A DNA stretch of 64,000 bases from Siderastrea siderea (taxonomy: Eukaryota; Cnidaria; Anthozoa; Scleractinia; Rhizangiidae), in the NCBI GenBank assembly GCA_964030785.1, contig OZ034969.1:40443201-40507200 (forward strand). The letters are read 5' to 3'. Positions 35,401 to 46,349 of the stretch are shown here, in pieces; the stretch's first letter is position 1, and each line of letters starts with the position of its first letter. The notes under the pieces were generated by a model. It ran no database searches, was not told where the DNA came from, and saw only the letters and a program-made list of their open reading frames with translations. The position numbers were made by a program, and so were the translations under genes.

Positions 35401-35722
35401 TGGAGCTAACGCAGGCACTCTTGCCTACCAACCTCTGGAGCAGCTGCTGGGTAAACCTCCAACAGCAAGTGTGGATGTGTACGCCTTTGCAGTTGTAGCC
35501 TTGGAGGTCTACTCACGGGCTCCAACCTGGGAAGGGCACACCTACCAAGAGGTAACAGACACCATCAGGAAGGGGAACTTTCCAGCAATCCCCCACGGCA
35601 AAGTACGTATGGATGTTGAAGCCATGGTTCAGAAATGCTTCCAGCCAGCCATGAATAGACCATCCTTCACTGAATTGTTACCATTGTTAAGGGACATGGT
35701 TGGTGACATTGATATATGGTGA
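29427..35722 (+). CDS. SAM-domain TKL-like protein kinase carried by the transposon, 12 exons
   Basis: Exons: 29427-29501, 30031-30118, 30367-30402, 30732-30764, 31108-31178, 31313-31387, 31668-31862, 32104-32455, 32756-32924, 34032-34167, 34293-34403, 35318-35722. All junctions are GT-AG with matching phases and give 581 aa; the acceptor at 32104 is the least certain. Residues about 10-58 look like a SAM domain (ISQDAFINMEIGDLEVLGI). A Lys/Arg patch (KRKKE) and an acidic Ser/His-rich linker follow. The kinase domain (about 310-580) has GKGQFGRV, VAVKEI, a helix-C Glu in EVDICRRLRHPN, VIHQDLKPANIM, CDLGVGK and SVDVYAFAVVALE. All catalytic residues are present, with HQD for HRD and DLG for DFG. 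A role in transposition control or host signalling is inference. Confidence 0.85.
33025..33075 (+). repeat. Microsatellite, TAATA-type, within a kinase intron
   Basis: A run of taata/tataa pentamers of about 50 bp. A separate T-run of about 26 bases lies at 33449-33474, also in the 1.1-kb intron 32925-34031. Confidence 0.85.
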
Positions 35723-36507
35723 TAAGTAACTTTGAATTTTGGAGGCATAGTGAAAAAAAAAAAGAAACTAGTGAGATTATTGTCTAGATGCCAGAAAAAA
35801 AGAAAAATAGGCAAAAAAATCAACACATTTACTTTGAGTAGAACTGTGACATTAAAATTATTTTTATTTTATCTGTTGGCAGTAACAATGTTATAACAGT
35901 AACAATCACTACCAATAATCACTTCATCTAGCCCCAGTGGGAAAATGAAAAAAAAATTAAAGAAAATTGTTGTGTTTTCCTTGGAAAATTTTTTTGTAGC
36001 ATTTTTTCCACCAAAGGTTGTCACTGGCCAAACCACTGTGCCAAAATAAAAGGCATTAGGGTACTTTTTTGCACCTTTTGGTTGTAGTAAAAAAGGATTC
36101 TTCCTGGAAGCCATTACAGTGCAACTAAGAAAGGTATCAACACTAGAATTATTTAATGTGCTTGAGAAAAAGAAAACCACTCAGATAATTACAGCAAAAA
36201 TAAAGCATGAGCCATTATAACCGTTATCATTATCAATTCTTGTGGTTCATTCCTCCAGGTGATTGTTCACAGCCAAATAAACATGTCAAAATTAAATTTA
36301 AGTGTTGACTTGCTTTCCTAAGTTGCACAGTAACCACACACATTATTCCAGAAAATATGTTACAGTTATTACCAAAATTCTTTGCATGAAACTTTGTGAT
36401 ATGTAATAGACTTAACACTAGCTGTCATGGCTTCAGCCATAATAATGTTTATGTTGCATGCATTGCAAATAAAGAATGACTTCTTTGAGAGTTGTCTAAT
36501 TTGTATT
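35723..36507. other. Convergent 3' region of the kinase and transposase genes
   Basis: AATAAA on plus at 36468-36473 can serve the kinase transcript. TTTATT near 35863, read on minus as AATAAA, can serve the transposase. The two 3' untranslated regions would then overlap by up to 600 bp. Confidence 0.5.
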
Positions 36508-39500
36508 TCAAACTAAACGTGATAAGAAGTATTCAACAAGGCTGTTAAAAGTGTCTTTTGCACACTCAATCGTCAGAGGAAGTGCATGTGTGTCACACAC
36601 ATACTGCGCCTCTGTTCTGAAGCTGTAAGGCAAATATTCTAGTTCTTCATCGAAATCAAACTTGTCCATCAAAAACTCATAGTCTTCTGTCTTGTAACTC
36701 TTTCCCATTTGCAAACCACCTAACCAAAAGAAAGATATTGTAAAAATACTAATTCTGACTTGGTGTGCTTCCCTACCCCCCCCCCCCACACCACAACACA
36801 CACACACACACACCCCACACACATTGAAGGGTACTAGAGCAAGAGAGTGGGGGTGTATAATTTTACTGCAAGAATTCTAACATTATTTTTTGGGTGCTTG
36901 TTACTGGTCGAGCAAGCAGAAGAATATGGGTGTGATCCCTTCCTTGTGTAATAATAGGGAACATATTTATGGCTAACAAGTGGTCGCTTAAGGGAGTCTC
37001 TTAAAAGAGTGCCGTTAAGTGATAGTTGACTGTACAGGCACCTGGGGATTAACTGGTTCTTTCTCCACAACCTTGTTTTCAGGATCTTTTTATCCCAGAA
37101 GGGTGGGGTGGGGGTTGGTTGGTGTTACGATAAGGACAAGTTTGCTTAATCCGTATTATAAACTGTGATCATAGTGCAAACCTTTCTCCTCTGGAAAGTC
37201 ATACAGCTCATCTGGAACGCCATTTGGCCTGTCTGTTTTCTTTTGAAGTCTTATTTTATGCTGATTCCAATCATTTTTTATGTCCACAAGTTCTCTTTGT
37301 AAAAGAGGCATGTACACAAACAACAAACATAATCTGCAAAGTTGTAAATGACAAGATTAGTAAGAGTATATACATCATACCCTGTAGTACTTAATATGCA
37401 ATATTGCCTATATGCAAAAATGGCAATATTAGATACTGTATCTCCAAATACCTTCATGACAGAAATGACACAGTATGAACAAAAATAGAACGTTTTCGAA
37501 GTTCTCTAACTTGCCCTAACAAATATTAACGAAGGAAACTGAGATAGTATAACTCAGTCCAGAAAACACCGCATTCTTGTTTGAGATTAAATAATTAAAG
37601 AAGTCTGACTATTAATTTGGTGAATAGGGGAGAATGGGGTTATACTTGCACATACATGAAAATGTAAGAGGCTGGCAATTAATAGAAAACCACTCAACAA
37701 TAGCCCATACACAATCGGTCACAGCTTGATATTAGGCAGGGTCATATAAGTGATATTTAATGGCAAAAAACCCCAGAGGGTGACTGAGAGGTTTCTTGTA
37801 GTATGCGATAACCTTCGGGGTGTTGAACATGTGCTTTGTAATCAGTAAACTAATTATTACAAACTGGTGTATGGCACTCCCTTGGATCCAGTTTGCATCT
37901 TCTTCCAAATTCTGGAATTTTAGATAGTCACAGTTAAATAGAACACGCATAACATGCATGTCATTAAAAGCAAAGCATCTGTTAACAGTTGAATACAGCA
38001 TTTTTGTCACATAATGCACCAAATGAAGACCCTAAATTAATAGTAACTCCATGCCTTTTTTTAATGAACTTAACAAATTTAAAATTGAAATGAAACCAGA
38101 AGGTGAGTAATGCATTTAACAGTTACTACCTTGAAGTGATCTATCCAGAACTGTGATCCACCCTCTCTAAAAATACGCCAAAATGCTTCAATTGGCTGTT
38201 ATGTATACAAAAAGAAAATGACACCCATCATTATGGGGTAAACAAATTGGATGCATCAGCTGTTAATAGGTTTTAAGTAGTGTAACTTATTTACAATGTT
38301 TTAAGTTGCCAACCTGATTTATCTCTGAAGAGCCTGTATAATGGCTATTTGGACCACCAAACTCATCCTCACCATCCCTTCTAAGAAACATTTGACACTG
38401 TGCCAGAATTGGATTTTCTGTGCCAGGATCAGTCCTTGTCCTGCAGGGAAGAACTAAAAAAGGCAAAGTACTATATACACTACTAACTGAAACCAGTTGT
38501 TATACTTGTGCTCAATGTTATGATCATGAAAGGTAGTCTTTATAAACATGGCAACTGAATACAGTCAGAAACCAGCTCATGAGAGGGTGACTTTGAAAAT
38601 GTGCACCCTGTAGGTGTAGGATCTTATGTACATGGGTAAAACACAGAAAAGAGAGCCAGCGACAGCACTGGTTTAATAAACAATATATTGTACCTGTACT
38701 TTCTCTGATATATTCCATGTAGTACTTTCCCACAAGCCAGGGATCCTTGTTTGTTACAAAAACACGTAACCACAGAATCTTTCTACTGTATCCGTCAATA
38801 GCACTGTGTACATAGAAACCCCAACGGTTCAGCTTATCAAAGCCATCGATATGCCACAGATAATTGGGTCCCTGCAATTTGATGGATCAGGTGGATCATT
38901 ACAGTTAAGTTACAATAAAGGATGAATTCATGCATCTCTGCCCAATAATGCAATGAAAATAAAAATTGTACTCCAGTGAGCAAAATCAATATTAAGACAT
39001 GAAAATAAGCAGGTATTGTTATCCTACCTTGCTTGTGTAAATATGATGCTGCTTCTTGTGTTTCTTGTTGTAAGGCATTTCTTTCTCCAATCCAAGTAGT
39101 TTCATGCAAGTTGCCACTTGATCTCTGGTTTGGAAAAATACAAATTAAATCAAATGATGTTATTAAACTACATGTATTAAAAATTTAACACTGAGAAACA
39201 CCTTATACCTTGTTGCTCTGATATTTTTTCTCCGCAGTCGCTCCCACATCCTCCGATAGCCAAGCCTTTGTGCTGAACCAAGAGCCTCAGCCTGGAAAAT
39301 TCAACAAAGGCTGTACTGAAGTGTACTATATTAGGGCTGGCCAACATGGTGTGCTTGCATTAGCACACTCATTCCAAAAAAGAACAGAGATTATTTATAT
39401 AATAATATCAATAAACTATATTATTATTTTAAAATTAATATTTAATTGTTTTATAATTTCAACATTGATATAATTTATAATTTTAGTATTTCATATGAAA

Positions 39501-40575
39501 ATTTAAATTAAAAACAAATTCATTTTAAGGTATTATGACAAATCTGTACTCACGGAAATAGCATCTACAACATCCCGTGGGAGTAACTTGTCATCATATC
39601 GTCTGATGTTGTTCACCTGACAGAATCGCCTCAAGGTGCGAGCACTACGAACATTATTAGTACTATGTTAGCCCAAATTATAGATCACAGCATAAATTAC
39701 GAATCTGACACATGTCAGTCAGAGTTAATTTATATACACTGTAGGTTGGACATCAAATGAACTACAATGTAAGTGAAATAGCTTGCTTCTACAAATATCT
39801 CTTTGAATCATTACAAAACATTATGTTGATTAGCTGAAAGTATAAACAGGGAGGAATAGATACATTAAGTTTTGTCACATGAAACCAACAACCAGATACA
39901 AATCAACCATTTAAAGTGTTGCAAAATAAAGCAATCAACAGCGATACAGACCAGTGTTTATTTCATTCTAAATCTATGGAAATGAGCTACAAGTTCAAAA
40001 GGTCATGCTAGTGAGCCGTGATTGGTGGATTCCAATCTGTCTTCTTTGTTTAGCATGTTGAAAGATGGGTGTCAAAAGACAACTGCTTTGCCATCACATT
40101 AAAATTGGCTGTACTTGCCCATACCTTATTGCAGCTTTCCTCCTACCCATTCCCTCCCCGTTTAATCTGGTTTAATACGCCCGATTTTTTATTATTGTAC
40201 ATGTTTAATAATTAACAAGACAAGCAATATACACAAATTATGTTTATTTTGATCGATGAAAGTGAGCGAAACTTAAGTTTATAATACAGAGAGCCAAGAG
40301 TTTGCTACACAATTTTTGACGCGTGACCACTGAGTTAAACTTATAAGCTACTGTGCCAAATAAGCCTAAGAAGTACAAACCTCCAACGGATTCCAAGATC
40401 CCTTTCCAAATACTTTAAAATAATGCAGGGTCGTTTATTTAGTTGCACCAGCTGATCTACGAGTTTCTGAACTAGAACTAGAACACAAAATAAACAGATT
40501 CAAACGTTTGTACTGACGAATTCATTGCAATGTCGAAAACAAGTTCTTACCGCCTGTCTTCTTTTCCTCGTCCAT
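36508..40575 (-). CDS. IS3EU-like DDE integrase-type transposase, 11 exons
   Basis: Exons on minus: 40575-40551, 40471-40381, 39644-39554, 39291-39209, 39124-39028, 38871-38694, 38453-38314, 38195-38130, 37911-37865, 37333-37182, 36719-36508. Junctions are GT-AG, phases agree and the product is 393 aa with no break. I chose ATG 40575 (MDEEKKTG) over 40612, because the upstream ATG gives a stop after splicing. The N-terminus is a helical DNA-binding region with LGYRRMWERLRRKNI. The rve/DDE core has the first Asp in LWHIDGFDKL, the second in RTRTDPGTEN and Glu in PIEAFWRIF. The C-terminus has LLQRELVDIKNDWNQHKI and RPNGVPDELYDFP. The full triad supports activity; this protein cuts and joins the element ends. 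Confidence 0.88.
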
Positions 40576-40625
40576 GATCTGACACGAAAACTGTCCCAGT
40601 CTCCCGCGCCATTAAGAAAAAGTTG

Positions 40626-40870
40626 AGGGGAGAGGGGTGGGGGGGGTGGTCAAAGTCGAAAGTCGAAAGTGAGAAGTGAGAATTCGAAACGCGATTTTCG
40701 TGCTTCAGAAATCGACATTTGATTTCGACTTTTCAAGTTGAAAATTGACTTTTTAAATCGACTTTTTACTTCGTAAATCGACTTTTGATTTATGAGTTTG
40801 ACTTTTCACTTTGAAACTCGACTTTTGATTTTGCGTTTTTGACTCTTGATGGCCGCTGTCGGCCGCCGTA
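40626..40870 (-). repeat. IS3EU-like right TIR, about 245 bp
   Basis: Reverse complement of 29094-29338. The transposase ATG lies only about 50 bp inside it, so the repeat very likely holds the promoter. Confidence 0.92.
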
Positions 40871-41868
40871 TGTAGCAGCCCCCGTCTGTAGGCTGGATGC
40901 CGGATGAATACGAGCCAGTTCACCTCGATGTCCCTATCCATCACCTCGAGACAGTAACAATAGAGAGTCTCAATCACGCAAAATCAGAACCTCACATCCA
41001 CCCGTTATGGCTCAGCCAGGAACCTTCCTCACAAATCTTCCAGATTGACCGCAAGGTTGATACTGGAGCAATTTGCAACATTCTGCCTTTGTATAAGGCT
41101 AAAGAACTCTCAAGAGACGACTTGAAGATGGGCAAACCCACAGTGAATCTCAAAGGCTGCAACAACAGCCCGGTTGAAAACCTTGGATCCTGCATTGTGT
41201 ACCTTTACCACAGTAACAAGAGATACAGGGATTTGTGTGAAGTCGCAGACAGCAAAGGTCATATGATCTTAGGCAGAAAGCAAGCACTGGTCATGGAATA
41301 CGTCAGTTTCCCTGAGATCCAAGAGCCAGCCATCCAAGTCAAGACAGATACCTCTATTAAGACAGTCAAGGAAGAGCCCGCAAGATCCACTAATGGTCAG
41401 GTAGTTCCAAGAGCCCAAGAACGCACTGATCCAGCAGTATCAGTGGTCCAAGAGCATACTCACGAGAAGATAACTATTAACGGCAAGACACACATTGCCC
41501 ACAACCAAGGATTGCTTACTACAGGAATATGCTGATGTATTCCAGGGCATAGGAACTTTGCCAGGTGGACCTTATCACATCCAGTTAAAGGAAGACTATA
41601 AAGCTGTTCAACACCCACCGTGCCAAGTAGCAGTTAGCCTGAAGCCAGCCTACAAAATCAGAATTGGAGGGACTAGTCCAGCTTGGAGTCATTAAAGAAG
41701 TAACGGAGCACACCAAGTGGATTGACTTGATTGTCCCAGTTAAGAAACCACATGGTTCCTTACAGCTGTGTCTCGACCCCAAAGATCTCAACAAGGCGAT
41801 AAAGAGAAATCAGTGGTACAGCAGAACAGTTTATGACACCCTCCCCAAACTACAACCGAAGACACGTT
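40871..41868 (+). pseudogene. Ty3/gypsy protease and start of reverse transcriptase
   Basis: This continues the gypsy element after the IS3EU-like insertion. At 40897-41535 the frame has QIDRKVDTGAICNILPL, a retropepsin-type aspartic protease (D-T-G-A), and GHMILGRK as the second protease strand. After a frameshift near 41500 it reads LLQEYADVFQGIG and YHIQLKEDYKAVQHPP, the usual lead-in to gypsy RT. After another shift it reads LVQLGVIKEVTEHTKWI, VPVKKPHGSLQLCLDPKDL and NKAIKR, RT blocks 1 and 2. The sequence stops matching at about 41868, so the YxDD box, RNase H, integrase and 3' LTR are missing. Confidence 0.82.
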
Positions 41869-42523
41869 AGTTGGAATACTAGTGCCCTCTTCCCTCCCCC
41901 AATGTTGTGTTCTGGTCGGTTGGACTGCTGTGCTCCCAAAAATTCACATGCAACATTGGGAGAGGGAGAAGGAGGGGATTGAACCAGCGTTGGACGTGCC
42001 ATTTTGAGCTGCGATAAATCTGGACCTTTCGTCAAGTGTTTCAACACAATGTGACTGAAATTGTGATTAATTGATAACACCAGATATTTCAGACCACGCC
42101 TTGTTAAGTACATATGCTATCATCCTGTTTTTAGTTTTTGTTATTTGCACGTATGTGCTGTTTCTAGATATTTTCATTCACAAATCGAATTTATATAAAC
42201 TGCAGCTTGTGGGTATAGTTTCCCCAAGTGAAAAGGGAGTGGACAACTGTCTATTTCACAGATTGACAAAGGGATTTTTTTGAGGGGATTCCTTGTGGTG
42301 TTTTCAGGAGTTATCGCACATTACACATTCTCGTGTGTATTATTTAAGTCAGGTTAAACGATTGTCCATTCGTAAGGCGCAGAGATGTGCCAGTTTTCTA
42401 TCGGAAGTGTTGGAGGATTTGAAATGAGAAGAGAAGCGAAGCAAAGGCTGTCGTGTGAGAACACGTGCTAAACCAGGACCCAAATGTAAGTTGAGTGATC
42501 GACAAAAGAGACAGCTGGTGAGA
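41869..42523. other. Unassigned stretch with a small inverted repeat
   Basis: Positions 41886-41984 form a hairpin-capable pair (cccaatgttg at 41898, its complement at 41951). From about 42330 an interrupted reading, KCKLSDRQKRQLVR, recalls a helix-turn-helix of Tc1-like type, but it is cut by the inverted-repeat element at 42524. Confidence 0.3.
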
Positions 42524-44817
42524 TGTAAATATTGAGAATCGGCGGAAAGGCTCAAAAAATCAAAAATCCTGATAACTTGCCAGAAGAACACTTTTGGGGA
42601 GCTATCTTCAAAAACATTATTTAAACTTTCTGGAACTCTATTGTTTTTGGGAAAATTAGGAAAAAACGGTTTAGCTTAATTAATTATGCAAAAACCAGGC
42701 TCAAAATTAAACAAATTGCGTGCACTTGCTTTTAAACAGTTTGCAATGCCAGAAAACAGTTTTAATTTTAGAGGATAGCAATTCTCTTCTACTTTCTATC
42801 AGTGGGAGTTACTTGGAGTTTCGCTTTATTTATGTGCTTTCATGGCTCTTTGAAACAAAGGCATTTTATGCACTTTGGAAAGAGGCAAAAGTTGGGTAAC
42901 TTCAGAGGCTGAAAATGGGTCTGGGTATGTGTAATACCAAATAGAAATATGTACTGTGATAAATTTCGGTCCTGTTACTATTATAATATGAAATAAAAAA
43001 TCTCAGTAATTCAGGCTGGTGCTGACAAAAACAAAAATTCGCGGACCAGTGTTGCTAAAATTTGCATAATTTACATAACAGGAAATATGAAGTATTAGTG
43101 GAAGACGACTTGAAATATGACAAATCCTCTACCGTAACTACTTTCAGATAGTCTTACTACTTGATCTTGCCTTCGCTGGTAGCCCTCCATATTTTTCTAA
43201 AAAATTACGAAAAAATTTGGAAAATTGTTGGTGAAACTAGAGTGCAATGAGTAATGGTATTTCGCCATGTCTAAACTCTGAAGCACCAATGGCCCCTCTT
43301 TGTTATACTTTATTATTTCATTGGGAAATTATTAATCTCCTCGAAAATTTAAATGATTTCTTTTACAAATCATTTAAATTGATGAATGTGTATAAATTGA
43401 GAACTAAAAAAGGAGTCTACTTGGGCTGTGTTAGCAAGGAAAACATACGTATTACTCAAAATAATGTCACGCAACAGCACTGAACCTTCATAATGTGAAA
43501 ATGTTCTTCCATGAAAGTTTTATCCCCCTAAATGCAAACTGTTGAAGAGTCTCAGCATTCTTGCAAGTAAAGCCAAGCAAACTTTGTGTGCATTGATATC
43601 TCTTAGTTCTCTTAGGCCTCTTAGATGTACAGCCGCATACTGAGACAACTATTATTAAAATACATCACACTGCCAGGACGTCCGTGGTTTGCACTGAACA
43701 TTTTAAAGAATACAGTTTATATCAATACAAGAAGTGTGATAATTGATAAAAACAGCAATTATTTTGACAAATACTGAGAATTATTAATAACAATACACTT
43801 CTGCTTTCCGGCCAAAACAGCGCTGTTTCAGAAAGGAACGCAAAATCTAGCACTTTGAAAACGGAGCGATTGAATCAAGTATGACTTGCCTGTCGGATAC
43901 CTATAGGGAATTTCCTCCCAGTAGAATGTCAGCTGCACATGATAGTATGCCTTAAACACAGGGATGCATAAGGTATTCGCTGAAGAACTGGCATGACAAG
44001 ATGCTCTGTCCCAACAGAAGATGCACCCACTAAAAAGCTGCCATTAAGTTGACAAGAATATTCACGTGACACCGGTCACGCAACAGCTTGTGTACAACTT
44101 TTAAAACTTGTTCTCCTTCTGTTTAGTTTTACGTAGTAACAATATAAGTAAAAATCAATGTAAGAATAGATTGAATGAATGTTTTCATTCATTCTTCGTG
44201 TGTCTTCATTGAAAAAATCCTCGAAATTGAGGTCCCCAAACCAGATAACTTTCAAGAAGATGAACACCAAAAATTACCATTATGCAAATTTTGGCAACAC
44301 TGGTCCGCAAATTTTTGCTTTTGTCAGCGGGAACCTGAATTGCCCAGATTTTTAATTTCATATTATAATAGTAACAGGACCGAACTTTATCACAGTACTT
44401 ATTTCAATTTGATATTACACACCAAGGCCATTCTTAGCCTCTGAAGTTACCTAATTTCTGCCTTTTTCCACAGTGCGTAAATGCCTTTGTACCAAAGAGC
44501 CACCAAACCGCATAAATAAAGCAAAACTCCAAGTAACTCCCATTGATAGAAAGTAGAAGAGTATTGTTATCATTTAAAATTAAAATTTTTATAGCGTTGC
44601 AAATTCTTTAAAAGCAAGCGCACGCAATTTGTTTAATTTTGAGCCTGATTTTTGCATAATTAATTAAGCTGAACGTTTTTTCCGAATTTCTCGAAAACAA
44701 TAGAGTTCCAGAAAGTTTAAATAATATTTTTGAAGATAGCTCCTCAAAAGTGTTCTTCTGGCAAGTTATCAGGATTTTCGATTTTTTGAGCCTGTCCAAC
44801 GATTCTCGATATTTTCA
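42524..44817. mobile_element. 2.3-kb element with inverted arms of about 540 bp
   Basis: The left arm 42524-43070 and right arm 44279-44817 are inverted copies with moderate divergence (outer end tgWaaatatYgagaatc, inner end gttgctaaaatttgcataa). The 1.2-kb centre has no recognisable gene, so this looks like a non-autonomous foldback-type transposon. Target duplication is unclear. Flanks on both sides may be the two halves of an interrupted sequence, but I could not identify it. Confidence 0.82.
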
Positions 44818-46102
44818 GTCAGAGCCTCTTAAGGAGTTGAGAAGAAGCGAACCAAACGGGTTACTCCAGAAAAAATCCACGCACCCGTGATGGATGGCAA
44901 GAGTTTTTGACCCCCCTTCCTCCCGGATTTCCTGGCTTGTGGCACTCATACTACCACAGAGAAAGCGGTGGAAGAAATGCGTGTGCTCCGCAAACTTGGT
45001 TACAGAACTCTACATTGAAGAGGTGCAGTACAGAGAGTCTTTCTGAAGGCTCTGCCCAGTAAATTACCGGCAAGCAATCTAGTAGTGGATAGGCAGACTT
45101 ACGAGGAAATTTTTCTCAAGGCAGATAGCATGCTTCCAAAAAAGAAGCCACTATTTTCCGTGACCTTCATCCGGATAAGGAAGAAATAATAATGCCTTAA
45201 AGGGACTACGTCAGCTAATTTTTAGTTAGAAAGCTACAAAATAACAGTCCAGTTTTGTTGAAAGTAACAATATTAGTATATCAAAACTATCAGTAAGTGC
45301 TTTAAGCTGCAGATGGCCAGGATGGTAATGGATCAGTGCAACTTTTCACATTGTATCGTTGTGTCTTAAAAAAATAACTTAAAACTAGTTGAAATTTGGT
45401 TTCTCTTTGAAAATTCACTTGATATATTGTAGTGACAGGGGCATTTTGTTCATGAAAAAGATAAACACAGCTATGATGAAAAATGAGCAAAATCCCAGTG
45501 ACATAGTCCCTTTAAAAATGATGTTTGCTGCTATCAAAATACCTTCCTTCTAATTATTACGTACTAAGTAGACTAGTATATCAGGCATCTGATAATTTTT
45601 TTTCAAATAGCTTTTTACCCTGTGGGGTTTATTGATACGTCCTATTGAACGGAAGGTTGAAAGCCGTCATAGGAGGCAAGAATGATTTTCAGGTGGCGCT
45701 TTTTTTAATACAAAACATTCAAGGAAAATATCAAAATTGTGGACGTGACAAAAATTAAGTTGTTTCATGAGAGCACAACATAACTAGAGGTTTAATTCTA
45801 ACTGAAACTCATTATGAGACATGCAACATGTTTACACTTCTCTGTGGCTGTTTTAAAGCTGATAATAATATGTAGGCTTAGTTGAACTTGTAAATGAGAC
45901 ATGTCCATTTAATTTATGTGTAGATAGCTAGCAAGTTGTTATATGCTGTGAAAAGATAAAGCAAAAAAAGGTGTGCAAGTCAATAAAACTGTTCATTTTT
46001 GAAAATGCCCAGGTTAAAGTTCACTTCCGTTTGTACGGCAAACAGATGGTTTTAAATTTGTTGGATTATCACGCCACCTTTCTACATGTACCACCTTTCT
46101 AC
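44818..46102. other. No recognisable gene
   Basis: The first 350 bases show scattered coding-like readings (EKAVEEMRVLRKLGYRT, VVDRQTYEEIFLKADSM) in broken frames without a family match. The rest is AT-rich and featureless. Confidence 0.35.
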
Positions 46103-46349
46103 CAAGCATCCGAGGCCTGGACTAATTACCAAGTCAAAAACTGTCAGTTTTGTCAGTGCCAACGAACCGACAGAACTTGTTGGTCTGTCGGTCAAGCATC
46201 CGTGGCCAAGACTAATTACTAAGTCAAAAACTGTTGGTTTTGTTGGTGTTGACAAACCGATAGAATTTGTCAATCTGTCAGTCATGTATCCAAGGACTAG
46301 ACTAATCCCGAAGTCAAAATCTGTCGGTTTTGTCGGTCTGTCTTCATGA
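46103..46349 (+). repeat. Tandem repeat, 90-bp unit, nearly three copies
   Basis: Copies start at 46103, 46193 and 46283 (caagcatccgaggcc, caagcatccgtggcc and a weaker form). The unit is 30 codons, so frames stay open on both strands, but the peptide is only the repeat. Confidence 0.85.

Larger units (their letters stand above)
29094..40870. mobile_element. IS3EU-like DNA transposon carrying a SAM-kinase gene (11,777 bp)
   Basis: Both ends start TACSGYGGCCGA, are inverted repeats of about 245 bp, and are flanked by the identical hexamer TGTAGC (29088-29093 and 40871-40876). Removing the element and one hexamer rejoins the gypsy sequence. A 6-bp duplication with TAC ends, plus an integrase-type DDE enzyme, agrees with what I recall of the IS3EU superfamily. 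The element has two convergent spliced genes with unbroken frames: a protein kinase (plus) and the transposase (minus). Long near-identical TIRs, a perfect duplication and intact frames indicate a recent insertion. Confidence 0.92.

Noticed and set aside
36770..36815. Gly/Cys/Val-rich reading at the start of a minus-strand frame
   Set aside because: It comes from a C-run and a CA microsatellite in the intron before the last transposase exon.
40551..40612. Upstream ATG at 40612 as transposase start
   Set aside because: Splicing to the next exon from that frame meets a stop; ATG 40575 keeps all exon phases consistent.
41960..41995. Minus-strand ggttcaatcc, like a tRNA T-loop
   Set aside because: No complementary stem and no upstream A-box; probably part of the hairpin-bearing repeat.
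42330..45150. Tc1/mariner transposase flanking the inverted-repeat element
   Set aside because: Only a weak helix-turn-helix-like phrase (LSDRQKRQLVR) was seen; no DDE motif follows on the other side.
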